Assembly: GCF_025791835.1 (NCBI RefSeq)
Contig: NZ_JAOXLP010000007.1
Coordinates: 62,001-126,000, forward strand
Length of the DNA: 64,000 nt
Source of the DNA: Roseomonas xinghualingensis
Lineage (GTDB): Bacteria > Pseudomonadota > Alphaproteobacteria > Acetobacterales > Acetobacteraceae
Direction of reading: 5' to 3'
The notes below the pieces were generated by a model. The model was not told where the DNA came from, did no database searches, and saw only the letters and a program-made list of their open reading frames with translations. Positions 1 to 8,371 of the stretch are shown here, one piece after another. The position numbers and the translations under genes are program-made. Each line of letters opens with the position of its first letter. Positions within the stretch are counted from its first letter, which is position 1.

Positions 1-281
1 GCTCGCCCGAGGCAATCGACATCTTCCTTCGGGACCGGCTCGACGCCGCCGCCGGGGTGAAGCAGCCGCTGGTGGACTATGCGAAGACGCGGCCCGAATT
101 CCGGGTGATCCCCGGCCGCTTCATGGTGATCGAGCAGGCGGTGGGCATCCCGCAGGGGCGCGAGGCCGGGATCGGCTTCATGCGGGCCTTCGTGGAGGAG
201 ATGAAGTCCTCCGGCTTTATCGCCCGCGCCCTGGAGGCGAGCAACCAGGGCGACGCGACCGTGGCGCCTCCCGCGCCCTGA
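1..281 (+). CDS. Amino-acid ABC transporter substrate-binding protein, C-terminal end (partial)
   Basis: The reading frame is already open at the left edge (codons run from base 3) and ends with TGA at 279-281, so only about 92 C-terminal residues are present. The segment has the look of the last lobe of a family-3 periplasmic solute-binding protein: a stretch around VIPGRFMVIEQAVGIPQGRE followed by an amphipathic helix with FMRAFVEEMKSSGF and a short Pro/Ala tail. Such proteins capture amino acids or related small solutes in the periplasm for an ABC importer. The ligand cannot be told from this fragment, and any permease genes would lie upstream, outside the window. Confidence 0.65.
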   Translation, partial: SPEAIDIFLRDRLDAAAGVKQPLVDYAKTRPEFRVIPGRFMVIEQAVGIPQGREAGIGFMRAFVEEMKSSGFIARALEASNQGDATVAPPAP

Positions 282-360
282 TTCATTCCTGGCTTCTCCC
301 GGGGCTTCCGCGCCGTTCAGGCATCGCGACACCGGAGCGGCGCGGGAGTAGGATGGCAGC

Positions 361-1248
361 ATGCGCGCCTATCGCTTCGTCACCGTCGATGTCTTCACGG
401 ACCGCCGTTTCGGCGGCAATCCGCTTGCCGTCTTCCCTGACGCGCGAGGCATGTCCGATGCCGAGATGCAGGCACTCGCCACCGAGTTCAACCTGAGCGA
501 GACGACCTTCGCCCTGCCCCCGGAGGACCCGTCGCACAGCGCCCGCGTCCGCATCTTCACCCGCCAGTACGAAATGCCCTTCGCCGGCCATCCGAATGTC
601 GGCACCGGCTATGTGCTGGCGAATGAGGGACGCGACCGCGATGGCCGCCTCGTCTTCGAGGAAATCGCGGGGCTGGTGGAGGTCGATGTCGAGCGCGCCG
701 CCGACGGCGCCGTGACGGGTGCCACCATTGCGGCGCCTCAGCCACTCTCCCTGGGCCTGCGGCTGGAAGCAGGCCCCATCGCCGACTGCGCTGGGCTGGA
801 GACCGCCGAGATCCGCACCGGCGGGCATCCGCCCGTCCAGGCCGGCATGGGCAACCCCTTCATCATCGCCGAGGTCGCGCCCGAGGCCCTTTCCCGTGCC
901 CGGCCCGACATCGCCGCCTTCCAGCGCATCGCCGCCGCGCAGCCTGCTCTGAATGGGCGCGTCGCCCTCTATCTCTACGCGCGGGATGGCCAGGGCGTCC
1001 GCGCCCGCATGTTCGCGCCGCTGGGTGGCACGCTGGAGGATGCGGCCACAGGCAGCGCCGCCACGCCCCTCGCCGGCCTGCTGCTCTCCCTCTCCGGCGA
1101 GGCGGAGGCGCGGTTCGACATCACCCAAGGGGTGGAGATGGGCCGCCCCAGCCTTCTCCGCACCACCGCCCGGCGTACCCCGGACGGCATCCGCGCCACG
1201 GTGGGCGGCGGCTGCGTGCCGGTGCTGCGCGGCGAAGCCCTTCTCTGA
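361..1248 (+). CDS. PhzF family isomerase/epimerase
   Basis: The 295-residue product is the usual length for the PhzF fold (two diaminopimelate-epimerase-like halves). The N-terminus has the family signature with FTDRRFGGNPLAVF, the catalytic glutamate is in NLSETTF (Glu-47), and GHPNVGTGYVL supplies the conserved GHP loop. The second half carries DAATGSAATPLAGLL, matching the family's second GSA motif. PhzF proper isomerises a phenazine precursor, but most homologues are stand-alone enzymes of unknown substrate, and no phenazine genes are near. The ATG at 361 follows a weak AGGAT ribosome site. It converges on the gluQ gene. Confidence 0.88.
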   Translation: MRAYRFVTVDVFTDRRFGGNPLAVFPDARGMSDAEMQALATEFNLSETTFALPPEDPSHSARVRIFTRQYEMPFAGHPNVGTGYVLANEGRDRDGRLVFEEIAGLVEVDVERAADGAVTGATIAAPQPLSLGLRLEAGPIADCAGLETAEIRTGGHPPVQAGMGNPFIIAEVAPEALSRARPDIAAFQRIAAAQPALNGRVALYLYARDGQGVRARMFAPLGGTLEDAATGSAATPLAGLLLSLSGEAEARFDITQGVEMGRPSLLRTTARRTPDGIRATVGGGCVPVLRGEALL

Positions 1249-1255
1249 CGCGGCA

Positions 1256-1275
1256 TCCGGCATCGCGGTGCCGGA
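1256..1275. terminator. Short stem-loop between convergent phzF-like and gluQ genes
   Basis: Seven-base arms TCCGGCA and TGCCGGA enclose a six-base loop between two stop codons only 35 bp apart. There is no clear T-run on either side, so this is a weak bidirectional terminator candidate. Confidence 0.35.
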
Positions 1276-1283
1276 CCGCCTTC

Positions 1284-2165
1284 TCACCGCCCGGCGAAGT
1301 CTCCGCCCACTCCCGCCATCTCCCGCACCTCCGCCGCGCTCCGCCCTGCTTCCCGCAAATCCCGCAGCGCGGGGGCGCCATCCCGCTTCGCCAGCCGCCG
1401 CCCATCCGGGCCAAGCAACAGGGCGTGGTGGCGATAGGACGGGGCAGGCCAACCCATCAGGGACTGGATCAGGCGATGCAGATCCGTCGCCGGCTTCAGA
1501 TCCTCGCCGCGCGTGACGAGGGTGACGCCCTGCAGCGCGTCGTCATGCGTCACGCAGAGATGGTAGGAGGCTGGTGTGTCCTTGCGGGCCAGCACCACAT
1601 CGCCAAAGCGCGCCGGATCGCAGCGCAGCCGGCCCTCGCCCCATTCATCGAAGAACAGCGGCCTATCCAGGGTGGCCAGGGCCGCCCCCATGTCCAGGCG
1701 CAGCGCATAAGACTCGCCCGATGCGATCCGCGCCTCCCGCTCCACCGGGGAAAGCCGCCGGCAGGTGCCGGGATAGAGCGGACCATCCGGCCCATGCGGC
1801 GCGCCGCCGATCGCCGCCACCTCCCTCGCGATCTCGGCGCGGGTGCAGAAGCAGGGATAGAGCAGGCCGCGTGCCGAGAGGCTGTCCAGCACCGTGCGGT
1901 ATTCGGCAAAATGCTCCGACTGCACGTGCACCGGCCCATCCCAGTCCAGGCCCAGCCAGGCGAGGTCCTCCAGGATGGCGGCGGTGTATTCAGGGCGGCA
2001 GCGGGTGCGGTCGATATCCTCGATCCGCAGCAGGAAGCGCCCGCCCGCCTCCCGCGCCGCGCGCCAGGCGAACAGGGCCGAATGCGCATGGCCCAGATGC
2101 AGGAAGCCGGTGGGGCTGGGCGCGAAGCGCGTGCAAAGCGGCTCGGAATGGGAGCTTGCTGCCAT
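1284..2165 (-). CDS. gluQ: Glutamyl-Q tRNA(Asp) synthetase
   Basis: This is a truncated glutamyl-tRNA synthetase (catalytic core only) that attaches glutamate to queuosine at position 34 of tRNA-Asp. The HIGH-like motif appears as HLGHAH near the N-terminus after RFAPSPTGFLHLG. A LRIEDIDRTR segment follows, then the CFCTRAEIAR region and a KMSKS-equivalent AKRDGA near residue 250. At 293 residues it lacks an anticodon-binding domain, as expected for GluQRS. I chose the ATG at 2165 because homologues start just before the APSPTG motif; a TTG ten codons upstream (2195) is possible. The gene diverges from the carboxylesterase at 2210. Confidence 0.9.
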   Translation of the reverse strand: MAASSHSEPLCTRFAPSPTGFLHLGHAHSALFAWRAAREAGGRFLLRIEDIDRTRCRPEYTAAILEDLAWLGLDWDGPVHVQSEHFAEYRTVLDSLSARGLLYPCFCTRAEIAREVAAIGGAPHGPDGPLYPGTCRRLSPVEREARIASGESYALRLDMGAALATLDRPLFFDEWGEGRLRCDPARFGDVVLARKDTPASYHLCVTHDDALQGVTLVTRGEDLKPATDLHRLIQSLMGWPAPSYRHHALLLGPDGRRLAKRDGAPALRDLREAGRSAAEVREMAGVGGDFAGR

Positions 2166-2209
2166 CGCGTCAGGCGGGTTAGCCGGGACCGGCAAGGAAG
2201 GAAAGCATC

Positions 2210-2875
2210 ATGGCAGAGCTGGACGGACCGCGCTGGGGACCCGCTTCCAAGGGCAAGGCGAAGCAGATCATCTTCCTGCTGCATGGGGTGGGCGCCGACG
2301 GGCATGACCTGATCGACCTCGCGCCGCGCTGGGCACAGGCGGCGCCGGACGCGCTGTTCATCTCCCCCCATGCGCCGGCGCCTTATCAGGACGCGCCCTT
2401 CGGCCGGCAGTGGTTCGACCTGACCGACCGGACGCCCGCCCGGCTTGAAGCGGGAGTGCGCGCCGCGGCGCCGGTGCTGGATGCCGCCATCACACGCGAA
2501 TGCGCCGCTGCCGGATTACCGGAGACGCATGTGGTGCTGATGGGGTTCAGCCAGGGTGCCATGACCGCCCTGTTCTGCGGATTGCGCCGCGCCACTCCCC
2601 CGGCGGCCATCCTCGCCTATTCCGGGCTACTGCTTGCCCCCGAGTCCCTGGGCGCCGAGTTGCGTGGCCGGCCGCCCGTGCTGCTCGTGCATGGCGAGGC
2701 CGACGAGGTGGTGCCGGTGGCCGGAAGCCGCGCCGCGGAGCGTCAGCTGCGCGATGCCGGCGTGCCGGTGGAGAGCGTGTATTCGCCGCGCCTCGGCCAT
2801 GGAATCGACGATGCCGGGCTTTCGGCCGGCGCGATTTTCCTGCAGCGGGCGGTGGCCGGGCTGCCTGCCGCCTGA
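2210..2875 (+). CDS. Carboxylesterase/phospholipase-type alpha/beta hydrolase
   Basis: The 221-residue cytosolic enzyme belongs to the small carboxylesterase/lysophospholipase (YpfH/EstB-like) family. It has a PLLHGVGADG-type oxyanion region near the start (FLLHGVGADGHD), the nucleophile elbow GFSQGAM, an aspartate in VHGEADEVVPV and the catalytic histidine in LGHGID. It hydrolyses short acyl esters or lysophospholipids; the physiological substrate cannot be read from sequence. A good AAGGAAGG ribosome site precedes the ATG. It is transcribed alone, divergent from gluQ. Confidence 0.82.
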   Translation: MAELDGPRWGPASKGKAKQIIFLLHGVGADGHDLIDLAPRWAQAAPDALFISPHAPAPYQDAPFGRQWFDLTDRTPARLEAGVRAAAPVLDAAITRECAAAGLPETHVVLMGFSQGAMTALFCGLRRATPPAAILAYSGLLLAPESLGAELRGRPPVLLVHGEADEVVPVAGSRAAERQLRDAGVPVESVYSPRLGHGIDDAGLSAGAIFLQRAVAGLPAA

Positions 2876-3053
2876 GCCAGGTTTGCAGGGCTCATGCGCG
2901 ACGCTCGCGTGAAGCTGCGCGCCGGTGTGGTTGCACCCCCTGCCCCGCGCTGCCATCCTCATTGCGTTCGGGGCGGCGCCACTTGATCTGGGGCCCGTCC
3001 GCCCGGCCGAGCCCCAGCCCTGGTGATGCCGCGCCTCCGGCAAGGAGAGGCGC

Positions 3054-3665
3054 GTGCCAGACGGTTCCTATCTTGGTGGCGATATCGGCGAGTTTCCCGC
3101 ATTCGGCTCCCCCGGGAGCCGTAACTTCCCTGCCCTGGTCCTGAACGCGGATTTCCGGCCCCTATCCTATTTTCCGCTTTCCATCTGGTCCTGGCAGGAC
3201 GCCGTGAAGGCGGTGTTCCTCGACCGGGTCTCGGTGCTGAACGAGTATGACACGGAGGTTCATTCCACCAGCCTGACGATGCGGCTGCCCAGCGTGATCG
3301 CGCTGAAGGAATACATCCCCGCCGCGCGGCGCCCCGCCTTCACCCGCTTCAACGTCTTCCTGCGGGATCGCTTCTCCTGCCAGTACTGCGGCGCCGACCG
3401 TCCCGCGCCGGACCTGACCTTCGACCACGTCGTTCCCCGCAGCCGGGGCGGGCGCACCACCTGGGAGAATGTCGTCGCCGCCTGCGGCCCCTGCAATCTG
3501 CTCAAGGGCTCGAAGCTGCCGCGGGAGATCGGGATGCATCCGCGCCATGTCCCGCGCCAGCCGACCAGCTGGGAGTTGCAGGAGAATGGCCGCGCCTTCC
3601 CACCGAACCACCTGCATGAAAGCTGGCGCGATTACCTGTACTGGGACTCCGAACTGGAAAGCTGA
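3054..3665 (+). CDS. HNH endonuclease family protein
   Basis: The product has 203 residues with an HNH nuclease domain in the C-terminal half. A CQYCGA Cys pair is followed by the DHVVPRSRGGRTTWENVV core and a second Cys pair CGPCN, which together would bind zinc and a catalytic metal. The N-terminal half has ALVLNADFRPLSYFPLSIWSWQDAV, typical of the widely conserved chromosomal alphaproteobacterial HNH protein rather than of homing or phage nucleases. The start is GTG at 3054 behind a strong AAGGAGAGG site. The cellular role is not established for this family. A small membrane protein follows 12 bp downstream. Confidence 0.82.
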   Translation: MPDGSYLGGDIGEFPAFGSPGSRNFPALVLNADFRPLSYFPLSIWSWQDAVKAVFLDRVSVLNEYDTEVHSTSLTMRLPSVIALKEYIPAARRPAFTRFNVFLRDRFSCQYCGADRPAPDLTFDHVVPRSRGGRTTWENVVAACGPCNLLKGSKLPREIGMHPRHVPRQPTSWELQENGRAFPPNHLHESWRDYLYWDSELES

Positions 3666-3677
3666 GCACCCCTTTTC

Positions 3678-3860
3678 TTGGACCGTCTTCTCTTCTTCAT
3701 GTGGCGCCTGTGGCGGAATCCGCCCTCGCGCCGGAAACTCGTCGTGATGCTCGTCGCGCTCGCCCTGGCCATCGGGCTCGTGCTTGTGGAGCGCTATGTT
3801 GGCTGGCCCGACTGGATGCGGGCGGAACGCGTACCACGGCCCCGCCTGCCCTCGCTCTGA
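3678..3860 (+). CDS. Small single-pass membrane protein
   Basis: This 60-residue product starts at TTG 3678 (an ATG lies seven codons later at 3699). A basic region RLWRNPPSRRKLV leads into one hydrophobic helix, LVVMLVALALAIGLVLVE, then a short polar tail. The third positions are almost all G/C, which supports real coding. It sits 12 bp after the HNH gene and is probably co-transcribed with it. No function is recognised. I believe similar small proteins occur in related alphaproteobacteria, but that is recollection, not something shown here. Confidence 0.6.
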   Translation: MDRLLFFMWRLWRNPPSRRKLVVMLVALALAIGLVLVERYVGWPDWMRAERVPRPRLPSL

Positions 3861-3914
3861 TGCCAACCGCCTTGGTGGAGGCCGACCGGTCGAAGCCAGG
3901 GCGGCCGGCGGAGG

Positions 3915-4244
3915 TCAGCGGCGCTTCGGCGGCCCGCCCATATTGGCGAAGATCTGCCGGTCCTTGTTCTCCTGCATCAGCATGGAGAAGCTTGGGATCT
4001 TCTCGAAGCCGAGGCCCTGGGGAACGCCCGTGTCGGGATCGGGCTGGACCTTGGCATAGCTCTCGCCGGAGATCTTCTCCCACTTGCCCGCGGGCTTCTT
4101 GACCTCAAGGTTCACCACCGTCGCCTTGAACACCATCCGGACGATGGCCTCCTTGGGCGCGGACGGTTTGGTGAGGCTCGGTGCGCCGGCCATCACCTGC
4201 CAACCATTCTTCACGGCCCAGGCGGTCAGCTCATCCTTGTCCAT
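3915..4244 (-). CDS. Conserved hypothetical protein
   Basis: A 109-residue soluble, basic protein with no signal peptide or membrane segment. It begins MDKDELTAWAVKNGWQ and ends with a basic GGPPKRR tail. The segment FKATVVNLEVKKPAGKWEKISGESYAKV looks like a small beta-rich domain. I do not recognise the family. The ATG at 4244 and an immediately preceding TTG (4247) are both possible starts; GGAAG lies upstream. Codon usage is normal for the window, so it is likely real. Confidence 0.6.
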   Translation of the reverse strand: MDKDELTAWAVKNGWQVMAGAPSLTKPSAPKEAIVRMVFKATVVNLEVKKPAGKWEKISGESYAKVQPDPDTGVPQGLGFEKIPSFSMLMQENKDRQIFANMGGPPKRR

Positions 4245-4380
4245 CAAGCGGATCTTCCATGTTCAGTCCCGTCCTATGGGCCGGGCGGGGCGGCCACGCC
4301 AGCACCGTGTCGTCCCGCCACTCCTACCGGCCCCCATCAGAGGCGGCGGCACGGGCGGCGAACCGCCCGCGCCTGGCCGA

Positions 4381-5370
4381 TCAATCCGCCTGAAGCCCCA
4401 GCTCGCGGGAGACCGCCTGCCAGCGCGCGGCGCTCTCGGCCGTCCAGCGCACCAGATCGGTCTCCGGCACCGCCAGTGGATCGACATAGGCCCGCTTGAG
4501 CTTCTCCTCGAACGCCGCCGTGCGGCCTTTCGCCATGGCCTGGCGCAGGGTGGCGACCACGGGGGCGGGCGTGTCCTTGTGCACGAAGAAGCCCGTCCAG
4601 AGGCCGACATCGTAGCCGGGCAGCCCGGCCTCGGCCATGGTCGGCACCTCGGGCAGGGCCGAGGCGCGGCGCGTGGTGGAAGCCGCCAGCGCGCGGAAGG
4701 CGCCCGAGCGGATATGCGGCGTGGAGGTGGCCGTGGTGTCGAAGCCGAAATCCACCTCGCCCGACAGCATGGCCGTCACCAGCGGCGCCGAGCCGCGATA
4801 GGGTACATGGGTCGCCTCGATCCCGGCCATCTTCAGGAAGGTGGCGGCGGCCAGATGAGAGGAACTGCCATTGCCGACTGAGCCGTATATCAGCGGCCTC
4901 TGCTTCGCCTCGGCGATGAAGTCCTTCAGATTGGCAGCCTTCACCTTGCGCGGCACGACGGAGAGAATGTTCGCCACTTCCCCGATCGTGCCCAGCGGGA
5001 TGAAATCCTTCGAGGCATCGACGCCACCTCGTGGATAGAGCACCGGGTTCACGCCCAGGATCGCCATGCTGCCCAGCAGGATGGTGTAGCCATCGGCCGG
5101 GGCATTCAGCGCGGCCAGCGTGCCGACATTGCCGCCTGCCCCGGCGCGGTTCTCCACCACCACCGGCTGCCCCAGCACCTGCCCCAGCAGTTCCGCCCCA
5201 AGGCGGCCGGAGATGTCCATCACCCCACCCGGCGGGAAGGTCACGATCACCCGCAAGGGGCGATCGGGCTTCCAGCCGGCATCCTGCGCCTGGCCAGGCC
5301 GGGTCAGCACCGGCACCGCCAGGGCGGCGGACAGGGCCGTCATTAGATTGCGTCTGAGCATCGTGAACAT
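4381..5370 (-). CDS. Bug family (tripartite tricarboxylate transporter) periplasmic binding protein
   Basis: The 329-residue product has an N-terminal signal peptide (LRRNLMTALSAALAVPVLTRPGQAQ) and the Bug-family hallmarks: RPLRVIVTFPPGG, then GQPVVVENRAGAGGN, a YTILLGSMA segment, YGSVGNGSSSHLAA and a late GFFVHKDTP region. Such proteins bind carboxylates or related organic acids in the periplasm and feed a TctAB-type carrier. No TctA or TctB gene is in the window, so it is an orphan binding protein here. The start at 5370 gives a proper signal peptide; a longer start at 5409 would add residues unlike one. Confidence 0.85.
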   Translation of the reverse strand: MFTMLRRNLMTALSAALAVPVLTRPGQAQDAGWKPDRPLRVIVTFPPGGVMDISGRLGAELLGQVLGQPVVVENRAGAGGNVGTLAALNAPADGYTILLGSMAILGVNPVLYPRGGVDASKDFIPLGTIGEVANILSVVPRKVKAANLKDFIAEAKQRPLIYGSVGNGSSSHLAAATFLKMAGIEATHVPYRGSAPLVTAMLSGEVDFGFDTTATSTPHIRSGAFRALAASTTRRASALPEVPTMAEAGLPGYDVGLWTGFFVHKDTPAPVVATLRQAMAKGRTAAFEEKLKRAYVDPLAVPETDLVRWTAESAARWQAVSRELGLQAD

Positions 5371-5502
5371 GAGCCTCGTTTCACCCCAGCGCGCTCCATA
5401 GCCGCCCACCCCGCTTCAGGACAGGAACACTGCCGCAATTCCGCTTGATCTCGTTGATCAAGCCGCTCTCGTCCCAGGCGGCCACCGGGGCTAGGATAGG
5501 GT

Positions 5503-6180
5503 ATGCACAGCCGCGCAGCCCTGCTCATTGCCGTGCTCCTGCCGCTGCTCGCCGCCTGTGGGGGCCGGGCGGCCCCGGAGTTTTCTGTCGAGACGGCCTA
5601 TGCCCGCCTGCCCGACGAGATCGCCGGCTTCCGCAAGATCCGGCCCGAGGATACCGCTCGCAGCATCGTTGCCCGATACGCCCATCCGAACCACTCCGCA
5701 GGCTCGGTCCATACCCTGGCCCCTGCCCGCGCCGGGACCGGGGATGCGGAAGTAGGGGCCGCCATGGAGATCCTCGCCCGCGCGACGGTGACGGAGGCCA
5801 CCGCCCAGCGGGAGAACGCCACCCTGCGCCATTTCATGGCCCGGGCGGCGGAGACGGGCCCCGTCGCGCGCTGCCTGGATGTGCAGCTGCGTGGCGAGTT
5901 CCCGCGCCGGCAGCTCGGCTGCGCCGTCCTGCTGGAAGGGCGTGTCTTCCTGGTGATGATGATCGCGCCCGAGGCGGTTGATGGGCGGCGTGGGCTGCGG
6001 GATCCGCTGCTGGCGGTGGCCATGCGGCTGATCGGTGCCCTTTCCGGCACGCCGCCCGAAATCCTGCCTGTCGAGGAAGCCCTGCCCGAGCCACCCGAGG
6101 CCGCGCCCCCGGCGCCGCCCCGGCCCGCGCCGCGCCCCCGCCCCCAGCGCCAGGGCGTCGGGCCCACTTGGCGGACCTGA
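5503..6180 (+). CDS. Putative lipoprotein of unknown function
   Basis: The N-terminus MHSRAALLIAVLLPLLAACGG is a lipoprotein signal with lipobox LAAC (Cys-19), so the 225-residue product should be lipid-anchored in the periplasm. The mature part runs through a region containing MEILARATVTEATAQRENATLRHFMARAAE and a hydrophobic stretch GRVFLVMMIAPEAV, and ends in a Pro/Ala/Arg-rich low-complexity tail of about 35 residues. I do not recognise a named family. It stands alone, divergent from the Bug gene and convergent with coq7. Confidence 0.6.
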   Translation: MHSRAALLIAVLLPLLAACGGRAAPEFSVETAYARLPDEIAGFRKIRPEDTARSIVARYAHPNHSAGSVHTLAPARAGTGDAEVGAAMEILARATVTEATAQRENATLRHFMARAAETGPVARCLDVQLRGEFPRRQLGCAVLLEGRVFLVMMIAPEAVDGRRGLRDPLLAVAMRLIGALSGTPPEILPVEEALPEPPEAAPPAPPRPAPRPRPQRQGVGPTWRT

Positions 6181-6193
6181 AGCCTGGTCCGGG

Positions 6194-6772
6194 TCAGATC
6201 CGCTCGCTCACCTTGATGGCCAGCTTGCAGCCCGCCTTGATGGCGCCTGCCAGCAGCCTGTAGGCGGGCGCCAGCTCGGCCTCGTTCTCCAGGCCGATGT
6301 CGCGGTGCTCCAGCTCCTCCTGGCGAAACTTCTCGATACGGTCCCGCAGCGGCTGCTCGTCCTCGCCCAGGGTAGCGTACTGGGCGGCGTAATGCTCATC
6401 GATCGCTTCCTCCACCGCCACGGTGCAGGCCATGGCGCCGCGATGGCCGATCAGCGCGGTGGCGGCGCCAAGGGCGAAGCCGGCCACGTGCCAGACCGGC
6501 AGCAACGCGGTCGGGCGCACCCGCCGCTCGGCGATCAGGCGGGAGAAGGTGTCCAGATGGACCTGCTCCTGCTCCTTCATATGCTCCAGCAACGGGCCGT
6601 ATTTCGTGCGGCCGAGGACGGCAAGCTGGCCTTCATAGATCCGCTTGGCGCCATATTCCCCGGCATGGTCCACCCGGATCGTCCGCGCCACGTATTCGCG
6701 CGGGGTGGGATCGCCGGGCAGGCGGTTCGCCATGGTCCTGGAATTGCGGCCGGGGCTGCTTGCCTGACTCAT
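6194..6772 (-). CDS. coq7: Demethoxyubiquinone hydroxylase
   Basis: This 192-residue di-iron enzyme carries out a late ring hydroxylation of ubiquinone biosynthesis. The ferritin-like metal ligands are visible: an early Glu in RVDHAGEYGAKRIYEGQ, the pair EQEQVHLDTF, then VEEAIDEHYAAQ and a final EELEHRDIGLENE. The product ends in a short helix with GCKLAIKVSERI, typical of Coq7. I start at ATG 6772, whose first bases overlap the stop of dsbB by 4 bp; the frame stays open further upstream but that part overlaps dsbB. Co-transcription with dsbB couples quinone supply with a quinone-using oxidase. Confidence 0.9.
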   Translation of the reverse strand: MSQASSPGRNSRTMANRLPGDPTPREYVARTIRVDHAGEYGAKRIYEGQLAVLGRTKYGPLLEHMKEQEQVHLDTFSRLIAERRVRPTALLPVWHVAGFALGAATALIGHRGAMACTVAVEEAIDEHYAAQYATLGEDEQPLRDRIEKFRQEELEHRDIGLENEAELAPAYRLLAGAIKAGCKLAIKVSERI

Positions 6773-7248
6773 CCTTTGGTTCCTCCACGCGACCAGTGCA
6801 GGGCAAGCGCCCCCAGGGCGAGCGCATAGGCCAGGTTCATCACGGCCATCGAGACGGGCAGGCCGGGAATGAGATAGGCGGGAGCGTCGCAAGGCTTGTC
6901 CGGACGAGGGGCAAGGCTGCGCATGAGGTCGTCCACGCTCGCCGCGGTGCCCACCGCAGGGGCGGTGCAGGAGGCCAGCGGGCTCGGCCACCAGCCCTGC
7001 TCCACCCCCGCATGCAGCCCCGCGATGCCCGCCGAGGCCAGCACCGCCAGCCCGGCCAGCGCCAGCAGCGCGCGGGAGCGCAGCCCGGCGGCCAGGGCGG
7101 CGAGCGCCACAGCCACCCAATAGGGCCAGCGCTGCCAGAGGCAGAGGGCGCAGGGCGGCATAGCCAGGAGGCGTTCCGAGGCCAGCGCAGCCAGTGGCGC
7201 CACGGCAGCCAGGAGGGCTACGAGCGTGGCGTGTCGGCGAAGCATCAT
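6769..7248 (-). CDS. dsbB: Disulfide bond formation protein B
   Basis: The 159-residue inner-membrane protein has four hydrophobic helices. The first quinone-side cysteine pair is in PPCALCLWQRWPYW, and a second periplasmic pair is suggested by LASCTAP and DKPCDAP. DsbB reoxidises the thiol oxidase DsbA using ubiquinone. The start is set at tandem ATGs (7248/7245) where the hydrophobic signal begins; the open frame upstream is not membrane-like. The stop overlaps the coq7 start. No dsbA gene is in view. Confidence 0.85.
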   Translation of the reverse strand: MMLRRHATLVALLAAVAPLAALASERLLAMPPCALCLWQRWPYWVAVALAALAAGLRSRALLALAGLAVLASAGIAGLHAGVEQGWWPSPLASCTAPAVGTAASVDDLMRSLAPRPDKPCDAPAYLIPGLPVSMAVMNLAYALALGALALHWSRGGTKG

Positions 7249-7395
7249 GGTGCCAGAAGCTGCGCCCGCCACCTCCAGGCCGCAAGCCCGGCAGTCTTGC
7301 CGGCTCCGTACCCACCCCCCAGATCCCAGATGGACAACCCGGCTCCGTACAGCGTGCTGGTCTTTCCCAAAACGACGGTTTCCGGGCCTCCGCAC

Positions 7396-7410
7396 TGCAT
7401 TCGCAATGCA
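7396..7410. promoter_or_regulatory. Perfect 15-bp palindrome, candidate operator
   Basis: The sequence TGCATT-CGC-AATGCA is a perfect inverted repeat with a three-base centre. It lies 36 bp upstream of the DUF2189 gene and 148 bp from dsbB, in the divergent promoter region. The size suits a dimeric repressor of the Fur or similar type, but the regulator is not known. Confidence 0.4.
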
Positions 7411-7446
7411 ATCTCCGCCGCAGGCGGCAGGCAGGGAGGAAGCACG

Positions 7447-8265
7447 ATGGCCGTGATCCGCATCGCCCATACGATACATCGTGGCAGGATTGCCGAGCAG
7501 GCGCCCCCCGGGCAGGTCCCGGTGATACGCCAGATCGGTACCCGCGAGGTCTGGGAAGCACTACGTCAGGGCTGGGAGGACTTCCTCGCCCAACCCACGC
7601 AGCTGGTCTTCCTGGCAATCATCTATCCGGTCATCGGGCTGGTCGCGGCGCGCGCGGCCTCGGATGAAAATCTGATGCCGCTGGTCTGGCCGCTGGCCTC
7701 GGGCTTTGCCCTGGTCGGGCCCATTGCCGCCCTGGGCATCTACGAGATCAGCCGGCGGCGGGAGCAGAACCTGCCCACCGGCTGGCTGAACGCCTTCGAC
7801 GTGCTGCGCTCCCCCAATCTGGGCGCCATCGTCATCCTGACCGTGATGCTGCTGGCCATCTTCGTGGCCTGGCTGTTCACGGCGCAGCTCATCTACGACT
7901 CGGTCTTCCAGGGCGCGCGCCCGGCCAACTGGGACCAGTTCACGCAGATGCTCTTCAGGACGGAAGAGGGATACCGGCTGATGGTGCTGGGCAATGCGGT
8001 GGGCCTGCTCTTCGCCATGCTCGTGCTGGCCGTCTCCGTGGTGTCCTTCCCGATGGTGCTGGACCGGCCCGTGGGGCCGATGGCCGCGGCCGGCACCTCC
8101 ATCCGTGCTGTCATGGCCAATCCTGTCCCGATGGGGCTCTGGGGGCTGATCGTGGCCGTGCTGCTTTTCGCCGGCAGCATCCTCTTCTTTGTCGGGCTGG
8201 CCGTCGCACTGCCAGTGCTGGGGCACGGCACCTGGCATCTCTACCGGAAAGTCGTCCGCGCCTGA
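7447..8265 (+). CDS. DUF2189 family multi-pass membrane protein
   Basis: The 272-residue protein has a soluble N-terminus with VPVIRQIGTREVWEALRQGWEDF, which I recognise as the DUF2189 opening, then about six hydrophobic segments (for example QLVFLAIIYPVIGLVAA, LGAIVILTVMLLAIFVAWLF, LMVLGNAVGLLFAMLVLAV and the final SILFFVGLAVALPVLGHGTWHLYRKVV). DUF2189 members are inner-membrane proteins of unknown role. I chose ATG 7447, preceded by GGAGGAAGC. A perfect palindrome lies just upstream. It is monocistronic and diverges from dsbB-coq7. Confidence 0.8.
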   Translation: MAVIRIAHTIHRGRIAEQAPPGQVPVIRQIGTREVWEALRQGWEDFLAQPTQLVFLAIIYPVIGLVAARAASDENLMPLVWPLASGFALVGPIAALGIYEISRRREQNLPTGWLNAFDVLRSPNLGAIVILTVMLLAIFVAWLFTAQLIYDSVFQGARPANWDQFTQMLFRTEEGYRLMVLGNAVGLLFAMLVLAVSVVSFPMVLDRPVGPMAAAGTSIRAVMANPVPMGLWGLIVAVLLFAGSILFFVGLAVALPVLGHGTWHLYRKVVRA

Positions 8266-8371
8266 CGGGCAGGCGGGGGAGCATCGCCTCCCCTGCCGCC
8301 CGCCGGCTTCTGGCGCTCCGGCGGCAAGGCTGTAACCTTCCGTCCGAATCAAGAACGGGAGGAACGGCGCC

